Positions 1 to 8,525 of a stretch of DNA of 63,003 nucleotides are shown here, in pieces (the stretch's first letter is position 1; every line of letters begins with the position of its first letter). Both the position numbers and the translations under genes were made by a program. Under the pieces are notes generated by a model. It ran no database searches and was not told where the DNA came from. It saw only the letters and a program-made list of their open reading frames with translations. The DNA comes from CAZROT01 sp964601895. Lineage in GTDB: Bacteria; Pseudomonadota; Gammaproteobacteria; Enterobacterales; Enterobacteriaceae. The DNA lies in assembly GCA_964601895.1 (NCBI GenBank), contig CAZROT010000012.1:1-63003 (forward strand). Direction: 5' to 3'.

Positions 1-165
1 AGCGGTTGTTTGATCGAGTACCTTATCCGGCGTGCGTGACTGTGCGATAGGTTTAAACAGGCTCAGACGAATACCTTTTTGTTCCATAGCACGCATGACA
101 CCCAGACTGATACTGGTTAAACCGACACGGGTACTGGTGGGAATCAACATGATGGTACGTGACAT
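1..165 (-). CDS. pta: phosphate acetyltransferase, N-terminal fragment
   Basis: The reverse strand from 165 to the window edge encodes 55 residues beginning MSRTIMLIPTSTRVGLTS and continuing through SLFKPIAQ. This matches the start of E. coli Pta, whose N-terminal domain begins with the same MSR-IMLIPT block and a P-loop-like turn. Pta interconverts acetyl-CoA and acetyl phosphate in the cytoplasm, and AckA then makes acetate and ATP. The gene continues beyond position 1, so only the first 55 codons are visible. It lies 57 bp downstream of ackA on the same strand, the usual ackA-pta operon order. The reading frame is open throughout. Confidence 0.9.
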   Translation of the reverse strand, partial: MSRTIMLIPTSTRVGLTSISLGVMRAMEQKGIRLSLFKPIAQSRTPDKVLDQTTA

Positions 166-222
166 GAAAACCTCTTATGTGATTGCGTTATAGCCTGACA
201 TCTGACATGGACTCTTTTAAGT

Positions 223-1425
223 TTATGCCGTAAGTCGCGCGGCATCACAGGCAATTATCGATTCTTCGTTGGTGGGTATCACCCATGCCTGCCGGGAACC
301 CTCTCTGGTTATCCTGCCTGTCTGGCCAAAGCGTGCTGCCATGTTGCGTTCAGTATCAATTTCAAAACCCAGCAGACTGAGCTTAGTTACTGTCAGTTCA
401 CGCACCAGCGCAGAGTTTTCACCGATCCCACCGGTAAAGACAAGTGCATCCAGACGGCCATCCATCAGCGTTGTATAAGCACCAATATACTTTGCAAGGC
501 GATGACAGAAGATATCCATAGCACGCCGGGCATCGGGTTTAACAGTATAATTATCTTCCAGATAACGACAGTCACTGGTCACTCCGGTTAACCCCAGCAA
601 TCCTGACTCTTTAGTCAGTAAGGTATTGATCTGTTTAACCGTTAGTCCCAGTGTATCATGCAGATGAAAAATGATGGCGGGATCAAGATCACCGCTACGT
701 GTCCCCATAACCAGACCTTCCAGCGGAGTCAGGCCCATGGACGTGTCAACGGAGGCTCCATTACGTACCGCGGTTACCGATGCACCGTTACCCAAATGGC
801 AACTGATAATATTCAACTGCTCCAGTGGCTTATTCAGTATTCTTGCGCTTTGCTGGCTGATGAAAAAATGGCTGATGCCATGTGCACCATAACGACGAAT
901 ACCGTGATCCTGATATAAAGAATAAGGTAGCGCATAAAGATAAGAGGCCTCTGGCAGCGTCTGATGAAACGCCGTATCGAATACAGCCACATTTTTTTTT
1001 GCCAGGTGTGGAAAAGCAGCGATAGCTTCAGTGATACCGATTAAATGAGCGGGATTATGCAGGGGCGCAAAAGGAATAGCATTTTCAATACCCTGCAGCA
1101 CTTCATCATTAATGATGGCAGACTGGGTGAATTTTTCTCCTCCATGAACGATACGGTGACCGATAGCAGTGAGCTGACTGGAAAGTTCAGGTTTTTCTGC
1201 AAGGATAGTATTAACAAGAAAACTCATGGCTTCCCGGTGAGCAGCCCCTGCGCCCAACATAACTTCTTTTTTAGTGCCGTCCAGTACCCATTTAATACGC
1301 GCCTGTGGAAGATGGAAACACTCGGCCAGACCAGAAAGACATTCTTCCCCCTGACTAGTATTGATGACAGAAAATTTCAGGGAAGAACTGCCGCAATTAA
1401 GAACCAGTACCAATTTACTTGACAT
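223..1425 (-). CDS. ackA: acetate kinase
   Basis: A 400-residue protein, the standard length for acetate kinase, which converts acetyl phosphate and ADP to acetate and ATP in the cytoplasm. The N-terminal phosphate-binding segment LVLVLNCGSSSLKF is present with Asn10. Arg91 (in GHRIVHGG), His123 (in LHNPAH), Asp150 (in VFDTAFH), the RYGAHG block, the nucleotide-binding GNGAS and GTRSGDLDP motifs with Arg243, the FTGGIGEN motif and the C-terminal NEES all fit the ASKHA-fold family. The ATG at 1425 is used. It forms an operon with pta downstream and is divergent from yfbV, exactly as in E. coli. Nothing unusual is seen. Confidence 0.97.
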   Translation of the reverse strand: MSSKLVLVLNCGSSSLKFSVINTSQGEECLSGLAECFHLPQARIKWVLDGTKKEVMLGAGAAHREAMSFLVNTILAEKPELSSQLTAIGHRIVHGGEKFTQSAIINDEVLQGIENAIPFAPLHNPAHLIGITEAIAAFPHLAKKNVAVFDTAFHQTLPEASYLYALPYSLYQDHGIRRYGAHGISHFFISQQSARILNKPLEQLNIISCHLGNGASVTAVRNGASVDTSMGLTPLEGLVMGTRSGDLDPAIIFHLHDTLGLTVKQINTLLTKESGLLGLTGVTSDCRYLEDNYTVKPDARRAMDIFCHRLAKYIGAYTTLMDGRLDALVFTGGIGENSALVRELTVTKLSLLGFEIDTERNMAARFGQTGRITREGSRQAWVIPTNEESIIACDAARLTA

Positions 1426-1765
1426 GGAATTACCTGTTTGTTTGTTATTTAGTTGTCAGGACGCACAATGAAAATAGTGAGGTATCTTAACACTCACGCT
1501 CTTAATTTATATTATAATAATATCTATCCTAACTAATCAGCTATCCACTAAAATTAACATAATGAAAACGTAATGAGAGGTTTCTTTATTTCCATTTAAA
1601 AAATACATCTACATTTAATTGACAAATTGATTACATTCTGCTACTCGAAAACAAGAGTGATTTAAGGATAACGGCAGGACGGGATAAAAACAAAGTATAA
1701 TAGTTTAAGAAAGCGAAAATTTATTCCGTCAGTTATAATAACGCGGCTTTTATCAGAGGTGGTCA
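1426..1765. other. ackA-yfbV divergent intergenic region
   Basis: 340 bp of AT-rich DNA between two divergent genes, so promoters for both directions are expected here. No convincing ORF or RNA gene is seen. A TTGACA hexamer lies at 1619-1624 and a perfect TATAAT at 1696-1701, but they are too far apart to form one promoter. Confidence 0.5.
1696..1701 (+). promoter_or_regulatory. candidate -10 box for yfbV
   Basis: A perfect TATAAT hexamer lies 64 bp upstream of the yfbV start codon. No good -35 hexamer sits at the expected distance, so the assignment is tentative. Confidence 0.3.
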
Positions 1766-2221
1766 ATGACAGCCAAATTTCCGGATTCGCTAACCTGGGT
1801 TCAGGTTCTTCAGCAGGGCCAGCGCTATATGAAAACATGGCATATCGACAGGCGTTTATCCCCTGTTTTCCCTGAAAACAGAGTGGTTACCAGCACCCGC
1901 TTTGGCCTGCGTTTTATGCCACCGCTGGCAGTCTTTACCCTGAGCTGGCAGATTGCACTCGATGGGCACCTGGGCCCGGCTATAGCCGTAACACTGTTTG
2001 CCTGTAGTTTACCCTTGCAGGGATTGTGGTGGTTAGGCAAGCGCTCCATCACCCCCTTACCGGCCACATTATTAAACTGGTTTTATGAGCTGCAGACCAA
2101 ACTGGCAACCGCCGGGCAGGCCGTAGCACCGGTTAAACAGACACCCACATATCAGTCACTGGCGGAAGTACTTAAATGCGCATTCAGACAACTGGATAAA
2201 GCCTTTTTAGATGATTTGTAA
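1766..2221 (+). CDS. yfbV: YfbV family inner membrane protein (UPF0208/DUF412)
   Basis: A 151-residue protein, the same length as E. coli YfbV, ending in the conserved QLDKAFLDDL tail. The RFMPP-AVFTLSWQIAL block is one hydrophobic segment and LPLQGLWWLGKRS a second, giving two membrane segments around residues 45-95. In E. coli YfbV limits the influence of MatP at the edges of the terminus macrodomain; the biochemical activity is not known. The ATG at 1766 has AGAGGTGG just upstream. The position next to and divergent from ackA is the normal Enterobacterales arrangement. Confidence 0.95.
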   Translation: MTAKFPDSLTWVQVLQQGQRYMKTWHIDRRLSPVFPENRVVTSTRFGLRFMPPLAVFTLSWQIALDGHLGPAIAVTLFACSLPLQGLWWLGKRSITPLPATLLNWFYELQTKLATAGQAVAPVKQTPTYQSLAEVLKCAFRQLDKAFLDDL

Positions 2222-2375
2222 ATCTTATAGCAGCTCATGAAGGGCTGCTGTTAACAACAAGACTGCGCCTGTTAATGCGCTATTTTCTGTTTTTAACCTG
2301 TTACCCGTGTTAACACCCGGAAACTAAAAAGCAGACCATAAAAAATCGTTATAATCAGGCCATGCTCCAGCCGCT

Positions 2376-3575
2376 TTACGGCCATACACCCATAGCAACA
2401 CCAGTCTGAGCAACCACAATTAACATACCACAGAGCAGCACCAGCACCAGCATGGGGTTTCCTCCCCATACCTGATAGTGCCGCTGATGAAGCCTGCGTG
2501 TTTTCCAGACCATCAGCACGGGTAAAAATAAGGCAAGTATGGCTAATGCAACGCCGGCGAAACCCAGTGCAGCGATAAAACCCTGCGGATAAAGCAGAGC
2601 AACAGCCAGGGGTGGCACAAAGGTCAGCGCACCTGTCTGCAGGCGGCCATGAAAATTATTTTCACGGCGACACAAATCTGCAAGGTAATCAAACAAACCC
2701 AGCGAAACGCCCAGAAAAGAGGTGACCAGTGCCAGACAGGCAAACAGATGTACCGTCAGCGCAACGTAGGGAGAAGCCAGCAGATGAGTTACTGCCTGCA
2801 AAAGACCATCCAGCCCGGACCCTGCCGCCAGAATAGTTGAAAAAGTATCACCAGAAAATGCGCCCAGAATACTCCATTGCCAGAAAATGAATGTCACCAG
2901 CGGGATGAGGCTGCCAATAATGAATACCTGACGCAGCTGACGAATATTTCCTCCCAGATAGTTGATGATACTGGGGATGCTACCGTGAAAACCAAACGAA
3001 GTCAGAATAACTGGAATGGCTGCCAGCACGAGTCCCTGGCTCTGGGGGAATGTCATCAGATTTTCTTTTTCCACGTGCGGTATCATCACGGCAGGTATCA
3101 GGAGCAAAAAAATGGCCTTGATAGAGAATAAAATTCGGTTGGATAGATCAATAAAACGCGTACCCGTACAAACCAGCCCCCCTGCTATCAGCGTAAATAT
3201 CAGCATACCAAGCCATGACGGACAGCGTTGTGCGCTAATACGCTGAAAACCGCCAGCCAGCAATTCTCCCGCACCACTGATATAAGCCGCAGTGAGTGCA
3301 TACATCAAAAACAGCATACTGAAACTGGTCAGCCACAGTCCTCCCTTGCCCAGATAGCGCCTGGCCAGAGTGCTGAATCCGGTTTGTGCTGGTTGATGCT
3401 GATAGACTTCCACCAGCAATAGCGCCGTATAACACATCAACACGGATGTCAGAACGAAAAGTATCAGAGTAGCAGTAAAGCCGATCCCTGCGGTAACCAA
3501 TGGCATGGCCAGTATACCGGCACCAATGGCAATACCGGCAACCATAAAAATACTTCCTGTAGTGCGCTGTTTCAT
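2376..3575 (-). CDS. tyrP: aromatic amino acid permease, tyrosine-specific type
   Basis: A 399-residue integral membrane protein of the hydroxy/aromatic amino acid permease (HAAAP) family. It resembles E. coli TyrP (about 403 residues) along its whole length: MKQRTTGSIFMVAG-IGAGILAMP at the N-terminus, YTALLLVEVYQH, the LFLMYALTAAYISGAGELL segment and SFGFHGSIPSII. About eleven hydrophobic helices are visible. The predicted role is proton-coupled tyrosine uptake across the inner membrane. TyrP and the tryptophan permease Mtr are related, so specificity is inferred from overall similarity. It lies convergent to yfbV and downstream of nagA, which is not its E. coli location. Confidence 0.88.
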   Translation of the reverse strand: MKQRTTGSIFMVAGIAIGAGILAMPLVTAGIGFTATLILFVLTSVLMCYTALLLVEVYQHQPAQTGFSTLARRYLGKGGLWLTSFSMLFLMYALTAAYISGAGELLAGGFQRISAQRCPSWLGMLIFTLIAGGLVCTGTRFIDLSNRILFSIKAIFLLLIPAVMIPHVEKENLMTFPQSQGLVLAAIPVILTSFGFHGSIPSIINYLGGNIRQLRQVFIIGSLIPLVTFIFWQWSILGAFSGDTFSTILAAGSGLDGLLQAVTHLLASPYVALTVHLFACLALVTSFLGVSLGLFDYLADLCRRENNFHGRLQTGALTFVPPLAVALLYPQGFIAALGFAGVALAILALFLPVLMVWKTRRLHQRHYQVWGGNPMLVLVLLCGMLIVVAQTGVAMGVWP

Positions 3576-3627
3576 GCTGCCCTCTGTACCCTGATATTTA
3601 AATTAACCGAAAATACTACAGAGGCAG

Positions 3628-3755
3628 TATATACCCAAAATATTTCAGGTTGCAGCAAAGCCAGGAACAGGCATCCCCATGAGCATAGACAAACCAGATG
3701 ATTGGGGCGACTGTTCGTAGCCAACACGACTGCAGTTTGAAAGACGAAGGGTATA
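3628..3755. repeat. interspersed palindrome-ended repeat, copy 1
   Basis: An element of about 128 bp that begins TATACCCAAAATATTTCAGG and ends GACGAAGGGTATA, so its ends are inverted copies. The middle carries GCATCCCCATGAGCATAGAC and GATTGGGGCGACTGTTCG. The same element recurs at 15178-15293 and 54390-54518. It is non-coding, sits between tyrP and nagA, and resembles short mobile-like repeats of Yersinia, Serratia and Photorhabdus-type genomes (from memory). No transposase is present. Confidence 0.8.
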
Positions 3756-3922
3756 AGCTAGTGGATTGACAACATGATGTCAAACGCTGACAGGATGCAG
3801 CAATACGCCCGAAAACAGGCAATGTCAGGGCATATACCTGATGCAGCAGAAAAAACAGGGATACTGATACGGTCTGCATCAGGAAAACGGAAAAATAAGC
3901 TTTTTTATCAATCAATGCTGAT

Positions 3923-5071
3923 TCAGGCACGGTAAACTATACGGCCCGCAACGAGGGTGATGAGAATACGGTAATCTGCGCTAAACGCGGTCATACTGGC
4001 AAGCTTACCAGGAACAAGGCTTCCCAGCTGACTGTCCAGGCTGATGGCACGGGCGGGATATAATGTCGCCATGCGCAGTGCTTCATCGAGGGGTATGCCC
4101 ACATAGTCAACACAATTATGTACTGCCTCGATCATGGTCAGGGCAGAGCCGCTTAGCACTCCCTTTGCATCGACACAACGCCCATCGCGATACCAGATAG
4201 TTTTACCAGCAAAAGTGAATTTATCAATATCGGCGCCGGCAGGTGCAGTGGCATCGGTGACCAGCACCAGCCTGTCACCTTTCAGGCGCTTAGCCATGCG
4301 AATATTGCTCCAGGCAACGTGATGACCATCAGCAATAATCCCGGCATATACCTCTGGGGTGTCAAAAATCGCTCCCATTAACCCGGGTTCACGCGCGCTG
4401 ACCGGAACCATGGCGTTATACAGGTGAGTAGCAACGCCTGCTCCTGCATGAAAACTCTCTCTGGCCTGCTGCCAGCTGGCACAGGAATGTCCCGCTGAAA
4501 TAACAATTCCCGCCTGCACCAGCTGACGAATCACCTGGGTGGGAACACATTCCGGCGCCAGCGTTATCTTGGTGATAACATCAGCATGAGCGCATAAATA
4601 GTCCACCAGAGCACTATCCGGTACGCGGATCAAGTTCGGGTCATGGGTGCCTGGTTTTTGCGGGTTCAGCCACGGGCCTTCCAGATGCAAACCCGGAGTC
4701 TGATGGGGATGTTTGCTTTTATAAGTATGCATCAGGCTGATGGCCTGCTTGATGAGTGCATCACTAGAGGTGATAAGCGTAGGCAGGAAACTGGTACAGC
4801 CCGACCTTACACAGCTCTGTTGCATGATGTCCAGTGTTTCCTGCTGGATAGCCTCGCTGGTATCACTAAACTGCACACCACCACAGCCATTAAGTTGCAG
4901 ATCGATAAAGCCGGGAGCGAGTATGGCACCCGGTAGAGAGTGACAGGTAATATCTGCAGGGAGTGCACTCATCGGGCAAATATCTGCTATCCGCGAATCT
5001 TTAATAATGACTGCATGTCCATGCAGGATGTCATGGCCGGTATAAATACGGCTGTGAGTTAACGCATACAC
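3923..5071 (-). CDS. nagA: N-acetylglucosamine-6-phosphate deacetylase
   Basis: Removes acetate from GlcNAc-6-phosphate to give glucosamine-6-phosphate for NagB. Starting at the GTG at 5071, the protein has 382 residues, identical to E. coli NagA. The catalytic and metal residues then fall exactly on E. coli numbering: Glu131 (LHLEGPW), His195 (SAGHS), His216 (THLYNA), His251 (DGHH) and Asp273 (VTDATAP). The frame stays open upstream to an ATG at 5125, but that would overlap nagB and add 18 unconserved residues. A strong ribosome site precedes the GTG. The gene follows nagB by 19 bp in one operon. The nagC and nagD genes that follow in E. coli are absent. Confidence 0.95.
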   Translation of the reverse strand: MYALTHSRIYTGHDILHGHAVIIKDSRIADICPMSALPADITCHSLPGAILAPGFIDLQLNGCGGVQFSDTSEAIQQETLDIMQQSCVRSGCTSFLPTLITSSDALIKQAISLMHTYKSKHPHQTPGLHLEGPWLNPQKPGTHDPNLIRVPDSALVDYLCAHADVITKITLAPECVPTQVIRQLVQAGIVISAGHSCASWQQARESFHAGAGVATHLYNAMVPVSAREPGLMGAIFDTPEVYAGIIADGHHVAWSNIRMAKRLKGDRLVLVTDATAPAGADIDKFTFAGKTIWYRDGRCVDAKGVLSGSALTMIEAVHNCVDYVGIPLDEALRMATLYPARAISLDSQLGSLVPGKLASMTAFSADYRILITLVAGRIVYRA

Positions 5072-5075
5072 AACT

Positions 5076-5081
5076 GCCTCC
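5076..5081 (-). promoter_or_regulatory. ribosome binding site that fixes the nagA start
   Basis: On the reverse strand GGAGGC lies 4 nt before the GTG at 5071-5069 and inside the nagB-nagA junction. It supports GTG as the nagA start rather than the upstream in-frame ATG at 5125. Confidence 0.75.
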
Positions 5082-5090
5082 GGGTAGTGA

Positions 5091-5891
5091 TTAAAAATTT
5101 TTAATGCTGTCTGATTCCAGTTCACGAAAATATTTCAGGGTCTTGACCTTCAGTTCCAGCGTCGCTGCTTCATCGCAGACGATGATAGCTTTCGGATGTA
5201 ACTGCAGGCAGCTGATGGTCCACATATGATTAACATTACCTTCAACAACAGCCTGTAGCGCCAGTGCCTTACCATGACCGCTGGCAAGAATCATGATTTC
5301 TTCTGCATCGAGCAGAGTCCCTACCCCCACTGTCAGCGCACACCGCGGAACCTTTGCAACATCGCCAGCAAAAAAACGTGCATTGGCAATACGCGTTTCC
5401 TCAGTAAGCGTTTTAATGCGTGTGCGTGAAGCCAGGGAAGATGCCGGTTCATTAAATGCAATGTGACCATCCTGGCCAACGCCGCCCATAAACAGGTGAA
5501 CTCCGCCACAGGATTTTATTTTCTCTTCATAACGCTGGCACTCTGTAGAAATATCCGCGGCATTACCATTTAACATATTGATATTTTCTTTCGAAATATC
5601 AATATGGTTGAAAAAATGATGGTGCATGAAATGGTGATAACTCTGCGGGTGCTCCTGCGGAAGACCGACATATTCATCCATATTAAAAGTAATGACATGA
5701 CGAAAACTGACTGCACCGGCCTGATACAGTGCGATTAACTGTCGGTAAGTTTCTAGGGGTGTAGAGCCGGTGGGCAATCCAAGGACAAAGGGACGCTTTG
5801 CATCAGGGTTGAAGGCCTGAATACGCTGAACAATATAACGTGCTGACCATTTGCTGATTTCTGCCATATTACGTAATGGAATCAATCTCAT
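5091..5891 (-). CDS. nagB: glucosamine-6-phosphate deaminase
   Basis: A 266-residue protein, the E. coli NagB length, converting glucosamine-6-phosphate to fructose-6-phosphate and ammonia. The active-site residues fall on E. coli numbering: Asp72 (TFNMDEYVGLP), Asp141, His143 and Glu148 (in GQDGHIAFNEP). The LGLPTGSTP phosphate-binding loop and the SLASRTRIKTL allosteric-site segment are intact. It is first in the nagBA operon. In E. coli nagE, the GlcNAc PTS transporter, sits divergently between nagB and glnS. Here only 201 bp separate nagB and glnS, so nagE has been lost or moved. Confidence 0.96.
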   Translation of the reverse strand: MRLIPLRNMAEISKWSARYIVQRIQAFNPDAKRPFVLGLPTGSTPLETYRQLIALYQAGAVSFRHVITFNMDEYVGLPQEHPQSYHHFMHHHFFNHIDISKENINMLNGNAADISTECQRYEEKIKSCGGVHLFMGGVGQDGHIAFNEPASSLASRTRIKTLTEETRIANARFFAGDVAKVPRCALTVGVGTLLDAEEIMILASGHGKALALQAVVEGNVNHMWTISCLQLHPKAIIVCDEAATLELKVKTLKYFRELESDSIKNF

Positions 5892-6092
5892 CAGGGCCTC
5901 TTTAGCGTGTTACCAGGGCTCCTGTCCGTGGATATCTCTGTCATCCTGTGACTTTAAGCGTAATGCAGATTTGACATTTGCAGCAACATTATCATCAATG
6001 CTAGTTATTTTTCTGTTCTCTGGCAGTTGTTTCCCGCTGCTGCCTGATGGAATATAAACGCTCGTTCCTGTTGTCTGTGAGAAAATAAACCC

Positions 6093-7763
6093 ATGAATGA
6101 CCCCAAAGCCCATGCGCATAATTTTATCCGGCAGATTATCGATGCCGATCTGGCAGCAACAAAGCATACGTCCATTTATACCCGCTTCCCTCCTGAGCCG
6201 AATGGTTATCTGCACATTGGACATGCCAAATCCATCTGTCTGAATTTTGGTATTGCTGCAGATTACGACGGGCAGTGTAACCTGCGTTTTGATGACACCA
6301 ATCCGGTGAAAGAAGAGCAGGAATATGTGGAATCCATTAAACACGACGTCACGTGGTTAGGATTTCACTGGACGGGAGAAGTGCGCTATTCCTCCGATTA
6401 TTTTGATGCATTATACCAGTATGCGCTGGAACTTATTCAAAAAGGCCTGGCTTATGTAGATGAGCTCGGTATCGATCAGATACGTGAATGGCGCGGCACG
6501 CTGACGACAGCCGGTAAAAACAGCCCCTTTCGTGAACGTAGCGTTAGCGAAAATATCGCGCTGTTTGAAAAAATGCGCGTGGGGGAGTTTGCGGAAGGTG
6601 CTGCCTGTCTGCGGGCCAAAATCGACATGTCATCTCCCTTTATGGTGATGCGTGATCCGGTACTGTATCGTATCCGCTTTGCTGAGCACCATCAGTCGGG
6701 TAAGCGCTGGTGTATCTATCCTATGTATGACTTCACCCACTGTATTTCTGACGCGCTGGAAGGCATCACACATTCGCTCTGTACGCTGGAATTTCAGGAT
6801 AATCGCCGTCTTTATGACTGGGTACTGGACAACATTTCCATTCCCCATCATCCACGTCAGTACGAATTTTCACGCCTGAATCTGGAATATACGGTTATGT
6901 CCAAGCGTAAGCTCAGTCAGCTGGTGGAGGAAAAGGTGGTAGAAGGCTGGGATGATCCGCGTATGCCGACGATTTCCGGCCTGCGCCGCCGCGGTTACAG
7001 TGCCGCCTCGATTCGTGAATTCTGTCGCCGTATTGGGATCACCCGTCAGGATAACAGGGTAGAAATGCAGTCTCTGGAGTCCTGTATTCGTGACGAGCTC
7101 AATGAAAATGCACCCCGTAGCATGGCGGTAATGGATCCCATCAGAATCATTATCGAAAACAGAACTTCGGGCACAGAATGGCTGACCGTGCCAGTGCACC
7201 CCAACCGGCCTGAAATGGGATCCCGTCAGATAGCTTTTGACAACGAGCTCTATATTGACAGGGCTGATTTTCGTGAAGAGGCGAACAAACACTACAAGCG
7301 TCTGGTGTCAGGCCAGGAAGTCCGGCTGCGTTATGCGTATATCATTAAGGCTGAGCGTATTGAGAAAGATGCCGCGGGCAATATCACTACACTCTGGTGC
7401 ACTTATGATGCGGACACCTTAAATCGCGACCCCAAAGACGGGCGCAAGGTAAGAGGCGTTATTCACTGGGTTTGTGCCTCTCATGCGCTGCCCGCCCAGT
7501 TTCGGTTATATGACCGGCTCTTTAGCGTAGCCAACCCTGCCGCCGCCGCCGATTTTTTATCCGTCCTGAATCCTGCGTCCCTGCAAATGCGTCAGGGATT
7601 TGTTGAGCCCGGGCTTGCACATGCCTCAGTCGGGCAATCCTGGCAGTTTGAGCGTGAAGGCTATTTTTGTGTTGACAGCCATTATTCCACCGCAGCAAAT
7701 CTGGTGTTTAACCGCATCGTTGGTCTGCGTGATAACTGGGAGAAACCAGTGGCTACTTTATAG
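6093..7763 (+). CDS. glnS: glutaminyl-tRNA synthetase
   Basis: A 556-residue class I aminoacyl-tRNA synthetase (E. coli GlnRS has 554) that charges tRNA-Gln in the cytoplasm. The HIGH motif is HIGH at residues 41-44 within PPEPNGYLHIGHAKS, and the KMSKS counterpart is VMSKRKL near residue 268. The catalytic-domain block LRFDDTNPVKEEQEYV and the C-terminal beta-barrel anticodon-binding region (from about residue 340) are present. The ATG at 6093 follows the nagB-glnS spacer. The coding region is uninterrupted. Confidence 0.97.
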   Translation: MNDPKAHAHNFIRQIIDADLAATKHTSIYTRFPPEPNGYLHIGHAKSICLNFGIAADYDGQCNLRFDDTNPVKEEQEYVESIKHDVTWLGFHWTGEVRYSSDYFDALYQYALELIQKGLAYVDELGIDQIREWRGTLTTAGKNSPFRERSVSENIALFEKMRVGEFAEGAACLRAKIDMSSPFMVMRDPVLYRIRFAEHHQSGKRWCIYPMYDFTHCISDALEGITHSLCTLEFQDNRRLYDWVLDNISIPHHPRQYEFSRLNLEYTVMSKRKLSQLVEEKVVEGWDDPRMPTISGLRRRGYSAASIREFCRRIGITRQDNRVEMQSLESCIRDELNENAPRSMAVMDPIRIIIENRTSGTEWLTVPVHPNRPEMGSRQIAFDNELYIDRADFREEANKHYKRLVSGQEVRLRYAYIIKAERIEKDAAGNITTLWCTYDADTLNRDPKDGRKVRGVIHWVCASHALPAQFRLYDRLFSVANPAAAADFLSVLNPASLQMRQGFVEPGLAHASVGQSWQFEREGYFCVDSHYSTAANLVFNRIVGLRDNWEKPVATL

Positions 7764-7801
7764 TTACTATTCACTCAGATGTTATCAGCGTCCTGTTTCA
7801 C

Positions 7802-7843
7802 GCCAGAAGCACGCAGGCTTCTGGCTACCGCATCCTCAGGATG
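7802..7843. terminator. tandem hairpins between convergent genes
   Basis: Directly after glnS, GCCAGAAGC (7802-7810) pairs perfectly with GCTTCTGGC (7817-7825) around a 6-nt loop. A second hairpin, GCATCC-TCA-GGATGC, follows at 7829-7843. They lie between glnS and the convergent gene ending at 7874. There is no T-run, so termination is inferred from position and stem strength. Confidence 0.45.
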
Positions 7844-7873
7844 CAGGACAAAAGTGTTGCCACGCTATCAGTA

Positions 7874-8316
7874 TCAGTAAGCCAGCATCCATTGCTGCAC
7901 AGGCGGGTTGCCATTCACCAGCGCATCCTGCCGCTCTGCCATCCGCTCTCCATTATCAGGAAAGCTCGCTATCATATCGGCCATATCGCTGAGTGCGGTA
8001 CGCGAAGTATTCACCTCAGGTATGGGCTGACTGGTACTGAATGCCTGCAGTGAAGCATCCAGTTCAAACGGCTTCCTTATCTCTCTAGTCGATTCATCCA
8101 GCGCATTCACCGCATCAGGTACTGGCTCGCCTGCACGAAATGCCTGCAGTGAGGCATCCAGCTCAAACGGCTTCCTTATCTCTCTAGTCGATTCATCCAG
8201 CGCATTCACCGCATCAGGTACTGGCTCGCCTGCACGAAATGCCTGCAGTGAGGCATCCAGCTCAAACGGCTTCCTTATCTCTCTAGTCGATTCATCCAGC
8301 GCATTCACCGCATCAG
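7874..8316 (-). CDS. C-terminal part of repeat-bearing toxin-like protein, 5' end in gap
   Basis: The reverse strand encodes a reading frame that emerges from the N gap in the middle of a 33-residue tandem repeat (unit NALDESTREIRKPFELDASL plus QAFRAGEPVPDAV). It continues for two full units and one diverged unit, then a short unique tail ending VQQWMLAY. The same repeat occurs on the other side of the gap, so this is very probably the 3' end of the gene at 8417-9951. The apparent start near 8308 is only a GTG inside the repeat. Function is unknown. Confidence 0.7.
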
Positions 8317-8525
8317 NNNNNNNNNNNNNNNNNNNNNNNNNNNNNNNNNNNNNNNNNNNNNNNNNNNNNNNNNNNNNNNNNNNNNNNNNNNNNNNNNNNN
8401 NNNNNNNNNNNNNNNNTCAAACGGCTTCCTTATCTCTCTAGTCGATTCATCCAGCGCATTCACCGCATCAGCTACCGGTTGATCTGTCCTGGCTGTCTGC
8501 AGTAAAGCATCGCGTTCAACGGACT
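8020..8525 (-). repeat. 99-bp coding tandem repeat, interrupted by the assembly gap
   Basis: The motif GCCTGCAGTGA recurs at 8043, 8142 and 8241, a 99-bp period that encodes 33 residues and keeps frame. Two units are near-identical at the DNA level; the unit nearest the stop and the half unit at 8476-8525 are diverged. The repeat runs into the N gap on both sides. It is coding, so it is not a CRISPR array. Confidence 0.9.
8317..8416. other. assembly gap, 100 N
   Basis: Exactly 100 N lie inside the 99-bp tandem repeat, the usual placeholder for a scaffold gap of unknown size. The repeat phase on the two sides implies a true missing length of 44 bp plus a multiple of 99 bp, which would also restore the reading frame. 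Confidence 0.95.

Noticed and set aside
3616..3930. 104-codon minus-strand frame between tyrP and nagA
   Set aside because: It runs through the interspersed repeat and overlaps the nagA stop; the composition is not protein-like and no ribosome site is seen.
5072..5125. Longer nagA start at the ATG at 5125
   Set aside because: It overlaps nagB, is not conserved and lacks a ribosome site. The GTG at 5071 has GGAGGC upstream and gives exact E. coli length and residue numbering.
5910..6344. 144-codon minus-strand frame overlapping the glnS start
   Set aside because: Antisense to a certain gene, with no homology signs.
8020..8525. Tandem 99-bp repeat considered as a CRISPR array
   Set aside because: There are no spacers; the units are contiguous, in frame and translated.
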